A stretch of DNA of 33,673 bases from Candidatus Paceibacterota bacterium. GTDB lineage: Bacteria; Patescibacteriota; Minisyncoccia; Phycocordibacterales; UBA9973. The notes beneath the pieces were generated by a model. The model saw nothing but the letters and a program-made list of their open reading frames with translations. It searched no databases and was not told where the DNA came from. How positions within the stretch are numbered: the stretch's first letter is position 1; each line of letters begins with the position of its first letter. The position numbers were made by a program, and so were the translations under genes. The stretch spans positions 1 to 33,673 of the forward strand of contig JAQULK010000003.1 of NCBI GenBank assembly GCA_028718635.1, read 5' to 3'. This document shows positions 14,991 to 22,660 of this stretch, piece after piece.

Positions 14991-15653
14991 TTAATAGAAA
15001 TGTTTACCAATAATCATTTCTTCTCCTTTCTTATCATTTTTCGCTTTTAAAATTTCTTTCAAAGAAGACTCAGCAAAAATCTTATAATCTTTTTTTGATC
15101 TAAACTGTCCTAATATTACGTCTTTCGAGCAAATATTTCTACTGGCCTTTCCTATATATTCATCCCAACTTGATCTAACTCTCTCAGCGGTTGAACCGCT
15201 GATATTATGGACTTTCCAATTTAAATTCACATACGCGCTATCATGCAACAACTGTTCATTGGATTTTATATGGACTGACTTAAATCTTCCTTGGAAAAGG
15301 GCGCCTGATCTTTTATGTTTGTTGTTAAAATACCATGTGTATCCTCCTCCAAGTCTTTTCATAAATTCGCTTATGCCTCCTTCGTAAATTTCTCTCAGCA
15401 AAAGGTGGTAATGATTTGGATTTAAGCAGTAACAAACAATTTCCACCAAGGGCTCTTTAGATTTTATATTTTTGTCATTTTCACTAGAAACAACTTCACG
15501 CAAACTTATTATAGGATCTTTTGAATTAAAAAATTCTAGACTTTGCATGAATCTTTCGGCATCTACTTTATCTTTGGTAATTGATCTTTTATCAACCCCG
15601 CGATTGTAGACATGGTAACACTCTCCTAATGCTATTTTTTCTCTGTTTGCCAT
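14991..15653 (-). CDS. REP-associated tyrosine transposase (IS200-like Y1 family)
   Basis: 220 residues. The start MANREKIALGECYHVYNRGVDKR is the typical opening of IS200-like/RAYT proteins. The HUH metal-binding motif is HYH (81-83) in CYCLNPNHYHLLLR. ALFQGRFKSVHIK and the AYVNLNWKVHN helix follow, and Y190 (KKDYKIF) is a candidate catalytic tyrosine. The family cuts and joins single-stranded DNA at hairpins. Four copies of one 17-bp palindrome surround the gene (14177, 14970, 15674) or lie in it (15185), as expected for a transposase that acts on REP elements. The internal copy encodes ISGSTAER, where homologues have a variable loop before WSS-Y. The protein looks intact. Confidence 0.88.
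   Translation of the reverse strand: MANREKIALGECYHVYNRGVDKRSITKDKVDAERFMQSLEFFNSKDPIISLREVVSSENDKNIKSKEPLVEIVCYCLNPNHYHLLLREIYEGGISEFMKRLGGGYTWYFNNKHKRSGALFQGRFKSVHIKSNEQLLHDSAYVNLNWKVHNISGSTAERVRSSWDEYIGKASRNICSKDVILGQFRSKKDYKIFAESSLKEILKAKNDKKGEEMIIGKHFY
15185..15201. repeat. REP-like palindrome, copy 3, inside the transposase gene
   Basis: Identical 17-nt CAGCGGTTG/AACCGCTG unit with different flanks (CTCT before, ATATT after). It is translated in frame as part of ISGSTAERV near residues 151-158, so it did not break the gene. Confidence 0.88.
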
Positions 15654-15673
15654 AATTATTAATTATACACTTA

Positions 15674-15690
15674 CAGCGGTTCAACCGCTG
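15674..15690. repeat. REP-like palindrome, copy 4
   Basis: The same unit with the central base changed to C, flanked by CTTA and GGGAT. It lies in the 48-bp gap between the ychF stop and the transposase start. With copy 2 it brackets the transposase gene. Confidence 0.88.
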
Positions 15691-15701
15691 GGGATAAATA
15701 T

Positions 15702-16568
15702 CTAGATTAAAAATTCGATTACATCCCCGTCTTGGACAATATATTCTTTGCCTTCAGTGCGGACCCAGCCTCGCTCACGAGCCTTGGCAAAACTTCCAGC
15801 TTCAATGAGTTGATCATATGATACTACCTCTGCGCGAATAAATTTCTGTTGAAAATCAGTGTGAATAGACCTGCCAGCAAAAGGCGCCGTCGCTCCGCGA
15901 AGAGTGGTCCAGGCTCGAGACTCATCTTCTCCGGTGGTAAAAAAAGTAATCAAATTTAATAAATCATAACTTGCCTTTATGAGAGTATCTAATCCAGTAC
16001 CAAAAATAGGGTCTACGACTATATGTGGCCCGGGGATTTTTGACAAAAAATCCCCGGGCATTCCTTCAATCTCCCCCTGCGAAGGGGGAGTGCCCTTTTG
16101 GGTGAGGGGGTCTGCAAGGGCGGAAGTATTCAATACATATAGTGTAGGCTTTTTAATCCCAGCTTGTTCAAGTTCAAAATTAATAACCTCTATATCAAAA
16201 AGCGGATCTATTTTGTCGTGAACATGGATCATATTTTTGTCTTCAAAAATTCGCACCACTTCGATAATCGCGTCTACTTCGCGGATATGTGAGAGAAATT
16301 TATTACCTAGTCCGGCGCCGGTACTCGCGCCTTTGACTAATCCTGCAATATCTACGAATTCCACCACGGCCGGAATAGTTTTTTTAGATTTAGATATTTC
16401 TGAAAGCTTCATTAGGCGTTCATTTGGTACCGGCACAATCCCGACAGAGGGATCAATTGTACAAAAAGGATAATTTTCTGCCGGCACGCCTTTCTTGGTC
16501 AGCGCATTAAAAAGCGTAGATTTCCCCACGTTTGGCAGACCGACAATGCCGATTTGAAGCTTGGACAT
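15702..16568 (-). CDS. ychF: YchF/OLA1-type GTPase-family ATPase lacking its helical domain
   Basis: 288 residues from MSKLQIGIVG, against about 363 in typical YchF. The P-loop is GLPNVGKST (10-18), followed by PFCTIDPSVGIVPVP (switch I) and DIAGLVKGAS (switch II). The C-terminal TGS domain is complete (SRAWTTLRGATAPFAGRSIHTDFQQKFIRAEVVSYD to YIVQDGDVIEF). YchF binds ATP and ribosomes and acts in translation/stress control. The coiled-coil arm that normally follows DIEVINFEL is absent: the text goes straight to KKPTLYVLN. The nucleotide-specificity NxxE motif reads NTSA. Residues 156-180 are encoded by two strong hairpins. The ancestral helical domain may have been lost and patched by palindromic DNA. 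Whether it still functions is uncertain. Confidence 0.88.
   Translation of the reverse strand: MSKLQIGIVGLPNVGKSTLFNALTKKGVPAENYPFCTIDPSVGIVPVPNERLMKLSEISKSKKTIPAVVEFVDIAGLVKGASTGAGLGNKFLSHIREVDAIIEVVRIFEDKNMIHVHDKIDPLFDIEVINFELEQAGIKKPTLYVLNTSALADPLTQKGTPPSQGEIEGMPGDFLSKIPGPHIVVDPIFGTGLDTLIKASYDLLNLITFFTTGEDESRAWTTLRGATAPFAGRSIHTDFQQKFIRAEVVSYDQLIEAGSFAKARERGWVRTEGKEYIVQDGDVIEFLI
16028..16059 (-). repeat. Perfect 14-bp hairpin inside ychF
   Basis: Arms GCCCGGGGATTTTT (16028-16041) and AAAAATCCCCGGGC (16046-16059) with a 4-nt loop, inside the coding sequence, encoding MPGDFLSKIPG. Few coding regions carry so stable a perfect hairpin, which suggests an inserted palindromic element. Confidence 0.85.
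16071..16108 (-). repeat. G/C-rich palindromic element inside ychF
   Basis: CTCCCCCT/AGGGGGAG with a GCGA loop (16071-16090), followed by CCC-TTTT-GGG and TGAGG. It encodes PLTQKGTPPSQGE, the kind of in-frame product also seen from the elements at 6315 and 21879. Confidence 0.72.
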
Positions 16569-16585
16569 ATTAAAAATATACCCCA

Positions 16586-16620
16586 ACACCTATTATTTTA
16601 CAAATATAAATAATAGGTGT
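16586..16620. repeat. 13-bp inverted repeat between ychF and secG
   Basis: Perfect arms ACACCTATTATTT (16586-16598) and AAATAATAGGTGT (16608-16620) with a 9-nt loop. It lies in the divergent intergenic region, 18 bp from the ychF start codon. It may be an operator for divergent promoters or a 5'-leader hairpin; there is no adjacent U run to make it a terminator. Confidence 0.65.
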
Positions 16621-16692
16621 ACGGGTATAGCAGAAATAAGTGAAAAAGTCAGCGCATTTGCCTTTTGAGCAATGTTATGCAATAATCATCCT

Positions 16693-16935
16693 ATGAATTT
16701 AGTAGTGAAGATTTTGCCTTATGTGCAAATCATTCTTTCAGTAATACTAGTAACAGCCATCTTATTACAGCAATCCGCTGCTGGTTTGGGAGGCGCTTTG
16801 GGTGGAGGAGACACTGAGTCTTTTCACCACACCCGCCGAGGCTTTGAAAAGTTTCTTTTTTACTTGTCCCTTGTTTGCGGAATTCTTTTTGCTTTATTTG
16901 CCTTACTCAGTATAATAATAAAAGCTAATAGCTAA
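16693..16935 (+). CDS. secG: SecG, protein-export translocase subunit
   Basis: About 80 residues starting MNLVVKILPYVQ; the ATG 21 bp upstream adds an atypical MLCNNHP. There are two membrane helices (ILPYVQIILSVILVTAILLQ and FLFYLSLVCGILFALFALLSIII). The intervening cytoplasmic loop is SAAGLGGALGGGDTESFHHTRRGFEKFL, the usual SecG signature (glycine-rich loop, then RRG-EK at the second helix). SecG forms the SecYEG channel in the cytoplasmic membrane and helps SecA-driven export. It is the first gene of a plus-strand run with the binding protein and RNase J genes. Confidence 0.92.
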   Translation: MNLVVKILPYVQIILSVILVTAILLQQSAAGLGGALGGGDTESFHHTRRGFEKFLFYLSLVCGILFALFALLSIIIKANS

Positions 16936-16992
16936 TCCGAATTGATTTGAGTCAATTTAACTTTGTTTATCTTTGTGTTTTATATCTAAAAT

Positions 16993-18762
16993 ATGCAAAA
17001 TTTATATAGCCGTATTCGCCAGTTGAAAGTTACTGGTAAATTGCCTAAAAAAGACGAAATTAATTCAATTTTTAACACGTTCTCAAAAAAGGAACGAGTA
17101 GTTTTTATTGTATTGTTATTCACATTCTTTATTAGCACCATAATAATTCTCGAAAATATTAATAAATCTCTGATGGTGAGCGTCCCCTTGCATGGTGGCT
17201 CTATTTCTGAAGGCATTATCGGCACCCCCCGTTTTATAAACCCTGTACTAGCCAACTCCCCTACTGACCTCGACCTCGTTTCGCTCATCTACTCTGGGCT
17301 AATGAGGAAAAATCAGGACGGTACTCTATCCCCAGATTTGGCAGAAAAATATGAAATGTCTAATGACGGTTTAACTTATAAATTTACTTTGAAAGATAAA
17401 ATATATTTCCAAGACGGGAAACCTGTTACTGTGGACGATATTATCTTTACCATAAATGAGATAAAAGATCCGATCATAAAAAGTCCGAAAAAAGTGGACT
17501 TTGATGGAGTAAGTGCGACAAGGATAGACGACAAAACTATAGAATTTTCTCTTAAAAAACCCTATCCGTCCTTTTTAGAAAGTTTAACCCTTGGAATAAT
17601 GCCTCAGCATTTATGGGATAATTCTTCCATAGAACTAAACGACGCGAATATTTTCCCTATTGGTTCCGGACCCTATTCGGTTAAAAACGTAGCCAAACAA
17701 TCTTCCGGAGTTATAGATTCTTACGAATTGGAATCATTTAATAAATTTATATTGGGCGAACCGTATATCGAAGACGTTAATTTGTATTTTTATTTAAACG
17801 AAAACGACCTCATTCGCGCACTCGAAGATGGGAAGGTGGAACAGATAAGCTCCATCACCCCTTTGAATGCAGATATCTTAAAAGAAAGAAACTATCAAAT
17901 AGAGTCTGCGGTGCTTCCGAGGGTATTCGGGCTTTTCTTTAATCAGAATAAAAACATTCTTTTTACTGATAATGTTATCACTAAAGCAATCGACAAAACT
18001 ATAGATAAAGACAAAATAGTTCGAGAAGTTCTTTTTGGATACGGAGTCGCCACAGACGACCCCATCCCGCCGAACATGATCGCCTATCAAAAATTGTCCG
18101 CAGAGAACAATCTTTCTCGTGATCTCATATTGCAAAATGTGCAAAATAGCCTGGCGAAAGACGGATGGTCAAAAGGTCCGGATGGATTTTTACAAAAAAC
18201 TATCGTTGGTAAAAATAAAAAGAAAACCACTACCACTTTAGAATTTTCTATTTCGACAGGCAATGCAGAAGAACTTACAAAAACTGCCGAGATAATTAAA
18301 CAAGATTTATCGAAAATCGGAATGAAGGTAGATATTAAAACTTTTGAAATCGGCAATTTGAACCAAAGCGTTATACGCCCGAGAGATTATGACACACTTT
18401 TATTTGGACAGATTATAAATCATGAATCTGATCTATTTGCCTTTTGGCACTCATCTCAGCGAAAAGATCCTGGTCTCAATGTCGCCTTGTATGCTAATGC
18501 GAAAGTAGATAAAATCCTAGAAGACGCAGCTATCACCGTAAATGAAAAAAATAGAATTAAAAAATATGCGCAATTCGAAGACGAAATCAAAAAAGATATG
18601 CCAGCAGTTTTCTTATATAGCCCCAATTTTATTTATGTAATATCAAAAGACTTGAAGGGTTTTTCTATTAATCACCTAATTTCTCCCGCTGATCGTTTTT
18701 TAAATATATATTCATGGTATATTAAGACAGAAAATGTCTGGGAAATATTCACTAAAAAATAA
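16993..18762 (+). CDS. Membrane-anchored family 5 solute-binding protein (peptide ABC transporter type)
   Basis: 589 residues. A basic cytoplasmic stretch of about 35 residues is followed by one membrane helix (VVFIVLLFTFFISTIIIL, about 36-53); there is no lipobox, so the protein is anchored by this helix. The exported domain matches the SBP_bac_5 family: GGSISEGIIGTPRFINPVLA, DLVSLIYSGLMRKNQDGTLSPDLAEKYE, YKFTLKDKIYFQDGKPVTVDDIIFTI and GSGPYSVK. Such proteins bind oligopeptides or similar solutes for an ABC importer. No permease or ATPase gene is nearby. In Patescibacteria this gene is often found by itself next to secG and RNase J genes, so its role may differ from classical uptake. Its stop lies one base before the RNase J ATG. 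Confidence 0.88.
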   Translation: MQNLYSRIRQLKVTGKLPKKDEINSIFNTFSKKERVVFIVLLFTFFISTIIILENINKSLMVSVPLHGGSISEGIIGTPRFINPVLANSPTDLDLVSLIYSGLMRKNQDGTLSPDLAEKYEMSNDGLTYKFTLKDKIYFQDGKPVTVDDIIFTINEIKDPIIKSPKKVDFDGVSATRIDDKTIEFSLKKPYPSFLESLTLGIMPQHLWDNSSIELNDANIFPIGSGPYSVKNVAKQSSGVIDSYELESFNKFILGEPYIEDVNLYFYLNENDLIRALEDGKVEQISSITPLNADILKERNYQIESAVLPRVFGLFFNQNKNILFTDNVITKAIDKTIDKDKIVREVLFGYGVATDDPIPPNMIAYQKLSAENNLSRDLILQNVQNSLAKDGWSKGPDGFLQKTIVGKNKKKTTTTLEFSISTGNAEELTKTAEIIKQDLSKIGMKVDIKTFEIGNLNQSVIRPRDYDTLLFGQIINHESDLFAFWHSSQRKDPGLNVALYANAKVDKILEDAAITVNEKNRIKKYAQFEDEIKKDMPAVFLYSPNFIYVISKDLKGFSINHLISPADRFLNIYSWYIKTENVWEIFTKK

Positions 18763-18763
18763 A

Positions 18764-20722
18764 ATGGTTAAAAAAACAAGACTTTCTTTCTCCTCATTAA
18801 AGATTGAAGAAAAAGATGAAAATAAAACACCTACTCACAGTAATACCTCTAATTATGGGAATGGCCCCGCTCGCCTACCGGCAGAAAGAGGACATAGAAA
18901 AAAAATAACAAAAAGTTCTACCTATCAATACACCCAAAAGAAATTCGGTAAAAGCTCCAGACCTGCGCAATTTGGATCAAAAAACAAAAATTTTAATGAA
19001 AAAATTCCACCTATAGAAAAAAATGTAATTCGTATTATTCCGCTTGGTGGGGTGGAAGAGATAGGCAAAAATATGACTGCCATAGAAATAGGCGATGATA
19101 TCATCGTCATAGATGCAGGTATGCATTTTTCAAATGAATTAACTCCTGGAGTTGATTATGCTATTCCGAATACAACCTATTTAGAAGAACGCAAAGAAAA
19201 AATACGAGCCTTGATAATCACTCACGGGCACTTGGACCATATCGGGGGCGTGCCGCTAGTACTTTCACGCATTGGAAATCCTCCTGTATATTCCAGAAAA
19301 CTTTCAATGCTAATGATGAAAAAAAGACAAGCGGAATTCCCTCATTTGCCTCCGATAAAAGAGAATATTGTCGAGAAAGATTCTGTGATAACCTGCGGAA
19401 AAATAAAAGTTAGATTCTTCGGCGTTACGCATACTATTCCTGATTCAATGGGAATAATCATAGAAACAGAACATGGATGGATCGTGACTCCTGGAGACTA
19501 TAAGCTCGATCAAATAGACGGAATCGTTACCAAAGAAGAAGAAAAAGAATATTCGATCTTTGATAAAGCAAAAGTGCTCCTCTTGATGACAGATTCGACC
19601 AATATTGAAAACGAGGGGTTTTCTCTTCCGGAAATAAAAGTGCATCAAGGGTTGGAAAATTTAATTAAAAAAATTCAAGGAAGAATAATTATCGCGGCTT
19701 TTTCTTCGCATATCACACGTTTGGCACATATCGTCAAAGTAGCTGAATCATTGGGCAAAAAAATAGCAATAGATGGGCGCTCAATGAAAACGAACATCGA
19801 GGTAGCAATAGAAGCCGGATTCTTTGCTCCTAAAAAAGGTACCATTATTCCCCTTGAAGAAGCGAATAATTACCCACCAAATAAAATTGTCGTCTTGATG
19901 ACCGGCGCACAGGGAGAAGAATTTGCCGCGCTCAATCGTGCTGCCAATAAATCCAACACAAAATTCTCTTTACACAAAGGAGACACTATAATTCTCTCAG
20001 CTTCTATTGTACCCGGCAATGAATTGGCTGTGGTAAAAATGAGAGACGCCCTATCTAGGCAAGGAGTCCGGGTCATCAGCTACCGAACAGCTGGCGAGGA
20101 TTTCGTCCATGCGACAGGACACGGAAATCAAGAAGACGTAAAATGGCTACATAAAAAGACTCATCCAAAATTCTTTATTCCAATTCATGGCAACCATTAC
20201 CGCCTAGTGCTTCACAAAGAACTCGCAATGGATATGGGAACGCCGGAGGAAAATATTATTGTTCCGGATAATGGCTCAATAATTGAAATATCCGCCGACG
20301 GGCAAAAGATGATAATGCGAAAAGAGCGCGCGCCAAGCGGAGCGATGTTGGTAGATGGAACTTCTATTAGCGATACTCAAGACATAGTCATCCGCGATAG
20401 AGTCATGCTTGCCCAAGACGGGATGTTTGTTATTATTGCGCTTATTGACCAAAAAACCGGAAAATTAAAAAAATCTCCGGATTTGATTTCGCGAGGATTC
20501 GTATATCTAAAAGAAAATCAAGAGCTTCTGCGCCAAGTAAGAATAATCATTAAAAATGGGATAGAAAGCATGACCGCAAAGATGCCTCCGCCATCTTTCC
20601 GTGAAGGAAATGCGATAAATTTTGATATAATCAAGGCAAACTTGGGAGAAAGCATCTCAAAATTCTTGTATCAAAAAACAGCCAAGAGACCATTGGTTAT
20701 ACCTGTGATTTTGAGCGTATAA
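18764..20722 (+). CDS. rnj: Ribonuclease J
   Basis: About 652 residues from MVKKTRLSFSSL; an upstream ATG (18734) lies inside the previous gene. A basic, low-complexity N-terminal extension of about 85 residues precedes the metallo-beta-lactamase core (IRIIPLGGVEEIGKNMT). The zinc-binding motif is HGHLDH (154-159). TPGDYKLDQ, the beta-CASP region (IIIAAFSSHITRLAHI, MTGAQGEE), HATGHGNQEDV and IPIHGNHYRLVLH follow, all typical of RNase J. The enzyme degrades and processes RNA by 5'-exo and endonuclease action in the cytoplasm. It is the likely main RNA-decay nuclease here. The extension is positively charged and may contact RNA. The next gene (MFS) follows 5 bp downstream. Confidence 0.95.
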   Translation: MVKKTRLSFSSLKIEEKDENKTPTHSNTSNYGNGPARLPAERGHRKKITKSSTYQYTQKKFGKSSRPAQFGSKNKNFNEKIPPIEKNVIRIIPLGGVEEIGKNMTAIEIGDDIIVIDAGMHFSNELTPGVDYAIPNTTYLEERKEKIRALIITHGHLDHIGGVPLVLSRIGNPPVYSRKLSMLMMKKRQAEFPHLPPIKENIVEKDSVITCGKIKVRFFGVTHTIPDSMGIIIETEHGWIVTPGDYKLDQIDGIVTKEEEKEYSIFDKAKVLLLMTDSTNIENEGFSLPEIKVHQGLENLIKKIQGRIIIAAFSSHITRLAHIVKVAESLGKKIAIDGRSMKTNIEVAIEAGFFAPKKGTIIPLEEANNYPPNKIVVLMTGAQGEEFAALNRAANKSNTKFSLHKGDTIILSASIVPGNELAVVKMRDALSRQGVRVISYRTAGEDFVHATGHGNQEDVKWLHKKTHPKFFIPIHGNHYRLVLHKELAMDMGTPEENIIVPDNGSIIEISADGQKMIMRKERAPSGAMLVDGTSISDTQDIVIRDRVMLAQDGMFVIIALIDQKTGKLKKSPDLISRGFVYLKENQELLRQVRIIIKNGIESMTAKMPPPSFREGNAINFDIIKANLGESISKFLYQKTAKRPLVIPVILSV

Positions 20723-20727
20723 AAAAA

Positions 20728-21879
20728 ATGATTCAAGAAAGAAAAATAATATATTTAGAGGGTTTCTTGTTTTCAATACCTATTGCTCTAGCTTCCTATA
20801 TAAATTCAAGCTTTATTTCCTCTTTTATTAGTGAAAAATTTGTTGGTATTATTTATGTTCTTGGTTCGATTAGTTCTATTCTTGCTCTTTTATTAGCTCC
20901 TAAGTTGTTCAAAAAAATAGGTGGATACAAATTCTTGATTTTAATCGCCACCTTAGATGCTTTCTCTTTTTTGACATTGGCTCTTACTAAAAATGCCTTG
21001 GGCATAATAGCTGTATTTATTTTGGCCTTTTCTCTAAACGCTTTAGTATTTTTTTCACTAGATGAATTTTTAAAAATACTCTCTGAAAATTCCGTTACCG
21101 GAAAAGTTAGGGGTATTTATTTAATGGTGTGTAACCTAGCTTGGATTTTAGCGCAATTAATATCTGGAACAATTTTAGAAGATTTTTCCTTGAGAGTAGT
21201 TTATTTTACAAGTTTCTTGGTAATGATATTATTTTTAATAATATCTATATTAAAACTTAAAAATCTACCTGAACCAAAATATGATAAAATAAATTCTTTT
21301 AAATATGTAAATAAATTTTTTCAAAATAAAAATTTATTTCGAGCTTACGGCATAAATTTCCTGCTTCAATTTTTTTACTGCTGGATGGTTATTTACACTC
21401 CGATATATTTACACGCACATCTTGGTTTTAACTGGAAAGAAATATTCCTAATTTTCGCTTTAATGCTTTCCCCTTTTATTTTTATCCCATTTTATGTTGG
21501 AGAAATCGCTGACAAAATCGGTGAAAGAAAAATATTAATGCTTGGATTTACAATAGCATCTTTCACTACTCTTTCTCTTTTTTTTATTCACCAACATTCG
21601 ATCTGGCTTTGGGCCCTTTTATTGTTCGCGACCCGAATCGGCGCCTCAAGCATAGATGGCACCAGTGATACCTATTTTTTTAAGCATATTAAATGCGAAA
21701 ACGAAGAGCTTGTCGGAATTTACCGTAGCGCTTCACCTGTTTCTTATATCTTAGGACCAATTGTCGCTTTTATTATTCTTTCCTTAGTCCCATCTCTTAA
21801 TTATATTTTTCTTATCTTAGGAGCAATTATGCTCTATGGAATTTATCTATCTTCCACGATACGAAAGAGCGATATCTAA
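20728..21879 (+). CDS. MFS transporter, substrate unknown
   Basis: 383 residues with about twelve hydrophobic segments (IYLEGFLFSIPIALASYINS, IIYVLGSISSILALLLAPKLF and so on). The central loop FKYVNKFFQNKNLFRAYG separates two halves, and EIADKIGERKILMLG fits the MFS loop motif. DGTSDTYFFKH is a conserved-looking segment in the second half. It should sit in the cytoplasmic membrane as a secondary transporter; nothing indicates the substrate. It starts 5 bp after RNase J and probably shares its transcript. The stop codon is next to a palindromic element (21879-21926). Confidence 0.82.
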   Translation: MIQERKIIYLEGFLFSIPIALASYINSSFISSFISEKFVGIIYVLGSISSILALLLAPKLFKKIGGYKFLILIATLDAFSFLTLALTKNALGIIAVFILAFSLNALVFFSLDEFLKILSENSVTGKVRGIYLMVCNLAWILAQLISGTILEDFSLRVVYFTSFLVMILFLIISILKLKNLPEPKYDKINSFKYVNKFFQNKNLFRAYGINFLLQFFYCWMVIYTPIYLHAHLGFNWKEIFLIFALMLSPFIFIPFYVGEIADKIGERKILMLGFTIASFTTLSLFFIHQHSIWLWALLLFATRIGASSIDGTSDTYFFKHIKCENEELVGIYRSASPVSYILGPIVAFIILSLVPSLNYIFLILGAIMLYGIYLSSTIRKSDI

Positions 21880-21926
21880 ATCACCACCCCGCCTAAAGGC
21901 ACCCCTCCTCCACAAGGAGGGGAGGA
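21879..21926. repeat. CACC-type palindromic repeat, left member of an inverted pair
   Basis: It begins AATCACCACCCC, then a GCC-TAAA-GGC mini hairpin, then CCCCTCCT/AGGAGGGG around CCACA. The same two blocks appear in reverse orientation at 22594-22655. Together they bracket the DUF559 and SemiSWEET genes. Confidence 0.8.
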
Positions 21927-21940
21927 TTAAAAAATCCACA

Positions 21941-22294
21941 ATGAAAATTGTTCACAATATAACAAAACTGCTTGAAAGAAGAAAAAAACTCAGGAATGAA
22001 AGTACGCCGGAAGAAATTTTACTATGGCTGCAACTTAAAAATTCAAAAACTAGTTTTAAATTTAGAAGACAGCATAGTATTGGAGGATATATCGCTGATT
22101 TTTATTGCCCATCAAAAAAGTTAGTTGTTGAAATTGATGGTTCTCAACACTTCACAAAAGAAAATCGGGAATATGATAAGATACGGACTAATTTTTTTAA
22201 AGGTCTTAAAATAAAAGTTTTACGTTTTACTAATACAGAAGTAAGCACTGAAACAGCATCAGTCATAAATAAAATAAAAAAAGCACTCAAGTAA
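21941..22294 (+). CDS. DUF559 (Vsr-like) endonuclease-fold protein
   Basis: About 117 residues from MKIVHNITKLLERR; the open frame begins upstream (21836), but that part overlaps the MFS gene and the repeat. The sequence (R-NESTPEEILLWLQLKN, FKFRRQHSIGGYIADFYCPSKKLVVEIDGSQH) is the DUF559 pattern. It carries the PD-(D/E)XK-like core: D in ADFYC, E-x-D in VEIDG, then QH. The family is related to very-short-patch-repair endonucleases; its biological role is not firmly known and its genes are often carried with short repeats. It is bracketed by an inverted pair of palindromic repeats, which suggests recent transfer. Confidence 0.88.
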   Translation: MKIVHNITKLLERRKKLRNESTPEEILLWLQLKNSKTSFKFRRQHSIGGYIADFYCPSKKLVVEIDGSQHFTKENREYDKIRTNFFKGLKIKVLRFTNTEVSTETASVINKIKKALK

Positions 22295-22303
22295 CGTATT
22301 TCT

Positions 22304-22558
22304 TTATTTATATTTAATCTTTAAGCCAAGTATAATCAAAGCAAGAATAAGTCCAATGGAATTAGTAACAGCCACTGGACCATTTTTTGTTATAACAGCG
22401 TACGTGACCCAAAGGATTAATCCAATAATATAAATAATGTAACGCCATAAAGAAATATCGCGAGTAAGTTTTGTGCGCCAAGCTTTAATTGTTTGTGGAA
22501 GGAGCGAAATGACAACCAAAAATCCGGCCATATAACCAAGAAAAGTAACTGAATTCAT
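22304..22558 (-). CDS. SemiSWEET-like small transporter (PQ-loop/MtN3 family)
   Basis: 84 residues from MNSVTFLGYMAG; a longer frame starting at 22630 would translate the palindromic repeat. There are three membrane helices with the PQ motif at the end of the first (VVISLLPQTIKAWRTKLTRDIS), then LWRYIIYIIGLILWVTYAV and AVTNSIGLILALIILGLKIKYK with the conserved Asn. SemiSWEETs dimerise to form a sugar facilitator in the membrane. Substrate here is inferred only from the family. It is convergent with the DUF559 gene (9 bp between stops). Confidence 0.85.
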   Translation of the reverse strand: MNSVTFLGYMAGFLVVISLLPQTIKAWRTKLTRDISLWRYIIYIIGLILWVTYAVITKNGPVAVTNSIGLILALIILGLKIKYK

Positions 22559-22593
22559 AAATAAAGTATAGCATATAGATAACAAAAAGTTCA

Positions 22594-22655
22594 GGCTCCC
22601 TCCCCTCCTTGTGGAGGAGGGGAGCCTCAACTAAAATCGAAGTGGGGTGGTGATT
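22594..22655. repeat. CACC-type palindromic repeat, right member of the inverted pair
   Basis: The reverse complement reads AATCACCACCCC, 18 bases of new sequence, then CCCCTCCTCCACAAGG and AGGGG, matching the left member block for block. The GGCTCC...GGAGCC arms make it a longer hairpin than the left copy. It lies between the SemiSWEET start and the protease stop. Confidence 0.8.
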
Positions 22656-22660
22656 ATTTT

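Noticed and set aside
14963-15010. Extended N-terminus of the EEP hydrolase (MVNISIKFQRFNRCKN)
   Set aside because: These codons translate a REP palindrome and overlap the transposase gene; the family's usual start is MKIISFNIG.
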